Assembly (NCBI GenBank): GCA_046154545.1 | Contig: JBJXGC010000352.1 | Span: 1 to 8,713 of the forward strand | Origin: JBJXGC01 sp046154545 | GTDB lineage: Bacteria > Chloroflexota > Dehalococcoidia > Tepidiformales > Tepidiformaceae | DNA length: 8,713 nucleotides | Direction of reading: 5' to 3' | Part shown: positions 4,416 through 8,713 of the stretch, piece after piece | How the letters are laid out: each line of letters begins with the position of its first letter | Position numbering within the stretch: the first letter of the stretch is position 1 | The notes under the pieces: model-generated | Seen by the model: the letters and a program-made list of their open reading frames with translations, nothing else | Told to the model about the DNA's origin: nothing | Databases searched by the model: none | Made by a program: the position numbers and the translations under genes

Positions 4416-5291
4416 TTACTCGTGGATGTCGCGGCGCTGGAAACGCCAGAAGGTGAGGGCAGCGAAGGCGCTCCCCCAGGCGAGGAGGACGAGCGCCCCC
4501 TGCCAGGCCGGCGGCCCACCCGATTCGAGGACGAACGGGCCGCCGCCATTCGCGAACAGTCCGTTGCCGCGCATGACGGCGTCGATGTTCACACTGAAGA
4601 GGGCCTTCGGGATCTCCCGCGGCCAGCCACTGGCGAGGCCGAGCAGCCCATTGAAGATCTGTTCGCTGAAGAAGACCCCGAGGGTGGCACCTACCGCCTG
4701 GCCGCCTGACTTCCAGAGCAGCCCGAACAGCATGGCGAGGAAGACGAACGGCAGGATCACGAACGACGTCCGGGCCAGGCCGGCGAGCAGGCTCCCGAGG
4801 CGGGCGGCGTCCGCGTCACCCCAGCTCAGGCCGTACACCTGGGTCAGCCAGGCGCTCGCGGCCACGCAGGCAGCGAGGCCGATCAGCAGGACCATGAACG
4901 TGAACCCGACAGAGACGGCGGCCTTCGCGAAGATGAAGTGCCACCGCCGGACGCCGCGCCCGGCCACAACCGAGACCGTCCGCCAATCGAACTCGTTCCC
5001 CATGATCGTGCCCGCGAAGACCACGGCGATGAGTGTCGCGAAAAACCGCGTGACGGAGAGCCCGTAGGGCACAGCGTTGGTGAAGGAGACGGCCGACCGG
5101 AACACGATCCAGGTAACCACTTCCTCCGGCCGATCGCCCGGACCCTCCCGCAAGCGCAGCCAGAGGCCGAGGAACACGAGGCCGGCGAGGATGGCGACCG
5201 CCGCCAGGCAGATGTAGGTCATCCGCCGCCGGACGACCTTGAACAGCTCCGCCCGGAGAGCGTCGGCGAGGCGGCCCAACTCCACCGTCAT
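4416..5291 (-). CDS. ABC-2 type transporter permease
   Basis: This 291-residue integral membrane protein is the partner of the ATPase just upstream. Six hydrophobic segments are visible, near residues 25-45, 78-98, 122-147, 175-193, 198-220 and 264-284, matching the ABC-2 exporter fold. The conserved acidic motif GNEFDWRTV (98-106) after the second segment is typical of this permease class. The ATG at 5291 overlaps the ATPase stop as ATGA, with AAGGGG seven bases before it, so translation is coupled. The frame stays open to 5468 but that part is the shadow of the ATPase gene. The substrate is unknown; the BcrA-like partner hints at export of a peptide, lipid or drug, but that is inference. 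Confidence 0.9.
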   Translation of the reverse strand: MTVELGRLADALRAELFKVVRRRMTYICLAAVAILAGLVFLGLWLRLREGPGDRPEEVVTWIVFRSAVSFTNAVPYGLSVTRFFATLIAVVFAGTIMGNEFDWRTVSVVAGRGVRRWHFIFAKAAVSVGFTFMVLLIGLAACVAASAWLTQVYGLSWGDADAARLGSLLAGLARTSFVILPFVFLAMLFGLLWKSGGQAVGATLGVFFSEQIFNGLLGLASGWPREIPKALFSVNIDAVMRGNGLFANGGGPFVLESGGPPAWQGALVLLAWGSAFAALTFWRFQRRDIHE

Positions 5292-6202
5292 CGCTGGTCC
5301 CCTTCGCCGGTGAGCTCGAAGAAGACGTCCTCGAGCGACTGGCGGATGGGATGGATGACCGAAGCGAACTGGCCCTGGCCCACGAGAAACCGGTTCACCG
5401 CCGCTCCTTCTTCCCCGGCGCCTTCGAGGAAGAAGGAGCCCTCTCCCCGCCGGAAGCCATCCGCCCACGGTGATGTCGCGAGCACGGCCGCCGCGCCTTC
5501 CATGTCGTCGAACTTCAGTTCCAGGCGCGACCGTCCACCGATCAGGTCCTTCGTCGCGCCCTGGGCCACCACCAGTCCGCGTTGGAAGATGGCCACCGCG
5601 TCACACACCTGCTCCACCTCGTACAGCAGGTGGCTGCAAAGGACGACCGTCCGCCCCTCCGCCGCCAGCTCGGGGATAAGCGCCCGTACCTCGCGCGTGC
5701 CCTGGGGGTCCAGCCCGTTGGTCGGCTCGTCCAGGATGATCAGCTCCGGGTCGTGGAGGATCGCGGCCGCGATCCCGAGCCGCTGCTTCATCCCGAGCGA
5801 GTAGTTCTTGAACCGGCGGTGGGCCGCCTCCCTCAGGTGCACGCGGTCCAGCGCCCGTTCGACCCCGCTCGGCCCGGGCGGTGGCGTGTACCGTTCCAGC
5901 AGACGCAGGTTATCGCGGCCTGAGAGATATGGGATGAAGGCCGGTGTTTCGACAACCGCGCCCACGCGCCGGAGGAGGTCGGCGGCGTGCCCGCGCAAGG
6001 GCTGTCCGAAAAGGCTCACGTCCCCCTGGTCGGGCCGCACAAGGCCGAGGAGCATGCGCACCGTCGTGGACTTGCCCGACCCGTTCGGCCCCAGCGCGCC
6101 AAAGACGCGGCCGCGCTCGACGGCGAGATCGACACCCGCGACGGCGGTGGTCTCCCCGTAACGTTTGACGAGTCCACGGGCTTGAACGGCGTACTCGGAC
6201 AA
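5288..6202 (-). CDS. ABC transporter ATP-binding protein (ABC-2 exporter, BcrA-like)
   Basis: This 304-residue ATPase powers the permease encoded next to it. It has Walker A GPNGSGKST (38-46), a Q-loop-region VVETPAFIPYLSG (83-95), the signature YSLGMKQRL (134-142), Walker B LIILDEP (154-160), the D-loop region NGLDP and H191 of CSH. The YSLGMKQRLGIA form of the signature is common in bacitracin/lantibiotic-type and other ABC-2 exporters. The C-terminal 80 residues form an accessory domain that ends at the permease start. The start is a TTG (6202), supported by AAGGGG seven bases upstream and no in-frame ATG or GTG nearby. It is divergent from fumC across 260 bases. Confidence 0.93.
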   Translation of the reverse strand: MSEYAVQARGLVKRYGETTAVAGVDLAVERGRVFGALGPNGSGKSTTVRMLLGLVRPDQGDVSLFGQPLRGHAADLLRRVGAVVETPAFIPYLSGRDNLRLLERYTPPPGPSGVERALDRVHLREAAHRRFKNYSLGMKQRLGIAAAILHDPELIILDEPTNGLDPQGTREVRALIPELAAEGRTVVLCSHLLYEVEQVCDAVAIFQRGLVVAQGATKDLIGGRSRLELKFDDMEGAAAVLATSPWADGFRRGEGSFFLEGAGEEGAAVNRFLVGQGQFASVIHPIRQSLEDVFFELTGEGDQR

Positions 6203-6462
6203 CGGCTGTCCCCTTCGCGGCGGCTGCGCACGATGGTCTCATACGCCGGGCCGTGGGGCAGTAAAGCGAACGGCAGCGGAGATGGGCCGGTGCCGCCGCT
6301 CGCCGCCCTGACTGCCGCGGCTGGGCGGTTGGGCTTCGCCAGCCGGCCCATTCGTCTCTCGCCCTTGCCCGGGGCCACACGTCCCGCCCGGCAAAACACT
6401 GGCCGTCACCCCGCTGCCGCAGACACGCTGCCCGTTCGGTCGCCGCCGATTATCCTCTGCCC
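6203..6462. other. Divergent intergenic region between ABC operon and fumC
   Basis: This holds the fumC -10 box at its right end and the ATPase ribosome site AAGGGG (6215-6210, minus) at its left end. Candidate -10 boxes for the ABC operon are weak (TATGAG at 6243-6238, and a TTTACT further upstream, both minus strand). I see no convincing gene in the rest; the open frames across it are G+C-driven. Confidence 0.4.
6451..6456 (+). promoter_or_regulatory. -10 box of fumC (leaderless)
   Basis: TATCCT (4 of 6) ends six bases before the ATG at 6463, again placing the predicted transcript start on the first base of the gene. No Shine-Dalgarno is present. Confidence 0.4.
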
Positions 6463-7863
<1,401 letters not shown>

Positions 7864-7893
7864 GGCTCCGCGGGTATCGCGTCAGCCGTGCGG

Positions 7894-8574
7894 CTACCTT
7901 GCGGCGTCGGCCTCCACCTCGGCGAGGGCGGCATCCGGGTCGGCGGCTTCGTCGAAGAGCCAGGCCACGCGCAGCCAGAGGCCGGGGATCGCGGTCGAAC
8001 GGTAGACGCCGTCGCCGTCCGCTGGCACGGGCGCCAGCCGCTCACCATCGTGGACGAAAAACGCGGCACGCTCGTGCCCCGGGCGGCTGTCGATGACCCA
8101 GTACTCCGGGATCCCGGCCGCTTCGTATTCGCGCAGCTTCTCAACGAAGTCGCGAGCGACGCTGTCCTCCGACACGACCTCGATGGCGAGGTCAGGCGGC
8201 CCGGAGAGGTGGCTCTCACCCCGCCGGGCCAGGTGTTCGGCGGCGATGAACATGAGGTCGGGTTCCCGTCCGCTGCCACCCTGCGCCGCTTCCATCGCGT
8301 AGGGAGCGAGCTTGATCACGCCGAGGTGCCCGCGGCGCACGAACATCGAGAGGAAGATGTGGAGGAACTCCACGATTGCCTGGTGCCGCCAGGTAGCGCT
8401 CATGTACAACCTCGCTTCGCCATCGACCCACTCCGAGAGGCCACCTTCGTAGTCGAGCCGCAGCCAATCTTCGAAGCTCATACAGGCGGAGGCGACGTAG
8501 TCTCCGCGGCCGCTCGGCTGGAAGATCACCGGGCGGAAGTACGTCTGCGGTTGGGCCTCGGCGATGCTGGTCAT
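7894..8574 (-). CDS. Uma2-family endonuclease-like protein
   Basis: This is an intact 226-residue Uma2 (DUF820) protein. The family pattern is complete: LSEWVDGEARLYMSA with E48 and E53, a helix with H64 (RHQAIVEFLHIFL), REPDLMFI with D106, PPDLAIEVVSEDS with E132, then K146 in VEKLREYEAAGIPEYWVID ending at D162. These fit the PD-(D/E)XK nuclease fold, though no cellular role is known. It is longer than the interrupted copy at 868 (188 residues) because of an N-terminal extension of about 30 residues. The ATG at 8574 has no ribosome site but a TAGAAT box six bases before it. It lies 42 bases after the end of another Uma2 gene on the same strand. Confidence 0.92.
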   Translation of the reverse strand: MTSIAEAQPQTYFRPVIFQPSGRGDYVASACMSFEDWLRLDYEGGLSEWVDGEARLYMSATWRHQAIVEFLHIFLSMFVRRGHLGVIKLAPYAMEAAQGGSGREPDLMFIAAEHLARRGESHLSGPPDLAIEVVSEDSVARDFVEKLREYEAAGIPEYWVIDSRPGHERAAFFVHDGERLAPVPADGDGVYRSTAIPGLWLRVAWLFDEAADPDAALAEVEADAAR

Positions 8575-8580
8575 GCGGCA

Positions 8581-8586
8581 ATTCTA
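8581..8586 (-). promoter_or_regulatory. -10 box of the Uma2 gene (leaderless)
   Basis: TAGAAT (5 of 6) on the minus strand ends six bases before the ATG at 8574. It lies in the 42-base gap after the upstream Uma2 gene, so this gene can be read separately. Confidence 0.5.
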
Positions 8587-8616
8587 GCAGAGGGGAAGCG
8601 TCCCGAGCCCCAACGA

Positions 8617-8713
8617 TCAGGCGAAGGTGGCGCCCATCAGTTCGCCCAATGCCCGGGCGGTAGGCCGGGGCGACTCCCACAGCCAGGCGACCCGCAGCCA
8701 GAAGCCCTCGACA
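8617..8713 (-). CDS. Uma2-family protein, C-terminal fragment at window edge
   Basis: The last 31 codons of a minus-strand gene enter from the right edge and stop at TGA 8619-8617. They read VEGFWLRVAWLWESPRP... and closely match the C-terminus of the neighbouring Uma2 protein (IPGLWLRVAWLFDEAADP). It is therefore a tandem paralogue. Whether the whole gene is intact cannot be seen. Confidence 0.8.
   Translation of the reverse strand, partial: VEGFWLRVAWLWESPRPTARALGELMGATFA

Noticed and set aside
5292..5468. Longer permease frame starting at 5468
   Set aside because: The extra 59 residues are Arg/Gly/Pro-rich and lie in another frame of the ATPase gene; the ATG at 5291 has a ribosome site and the ATGA overlap.
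4119..5804. Long plus-strand open frames (4119-4709, 4201-5067, 4938-5804)
   Set aside because: They are antisense to the zinc-ribbon, permease and ATPase genes, have Arg/Pro/Ser-rich composition and no family motifs.
7864..7893. Bidirectional terminator between fumC and the Uma2 gene
   Set aside because: Only a 5-bp stem with a two-base loop (AGCCG/CGGCT) is visible, with no T run on either strand.

Overview
This window looks like chromosomal DNA from a G+C-rich bacterium. A Chloroflexota-type genome is my best guess, because several Uma2-family genes sit together, many genes appear to be read from leaderless messages, and nuoB heads its own transcription unit. Nothing here fixes the taxonomy. 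I see no tRNA, rRNA or CRISPR array.

Left edge (1-797, minus strand): nuoB of respiratory complex I, followed after 18 bases by the start of a small unidentified gene that runs off the window. nuoB is the first gene of its unit; no nuoA lies upstream.

Centre-left (868-4104): a Uma2-family gene (PD-(D/E)XK nuclease-like, DUF820) starts at 868 and is cut in two by a complete IS1595-family element at 1130-3538. The element has 25-bp terminal inverted repeats (23 of 25 identical) and an 8-bp target duplication, GTTTAACC. Removing the element plus one duplication copy restores one open 188-residue Uma2 frame. Besides the transposase, the element carries three cargo genes: a 59-residue protein on the minus strand, a DUF5343-like 238-residue protein with an acidic tail, and a 61-residue protein on the minus strand that ends in a strong terminator. 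A perfect -35 box in the left inverted repeat, with a -10 box 17 bp away, places the predicted transcript start on the A of the transposase ATG. After the interrupted gene comes a second, more decayed Uma2 remnant with an internal deletion and two single-base frameshifts.

Centre (4101-6202, minus strand): a small zinc-ribbon protein with its own promoter, then a two-gene ABC-2 exporter operon (ATPase then permease, overlapping by ATGA).

Right (6463-8713): class II fumarase (fumC) on plus, convergent with an intact Uma2 gene on minus. Behind that gene is the C-terminal end of a fourth Uma2 copy that enters from the right edge.

A recurring signature is a -10-like hexamer ending exactly 6 bases before the start codon, which puts the predicted transcription start on the first base of the gene. 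It occurs at 868, 1177, 3880 and 6463 on plus and at 3468 and 8574 on minus. Other genes (ABC operon, zinc ribbon, DUF5343, small nuo-operon gene) use Shine-Dalgarno sites, so both initiation modes seem to be in use.
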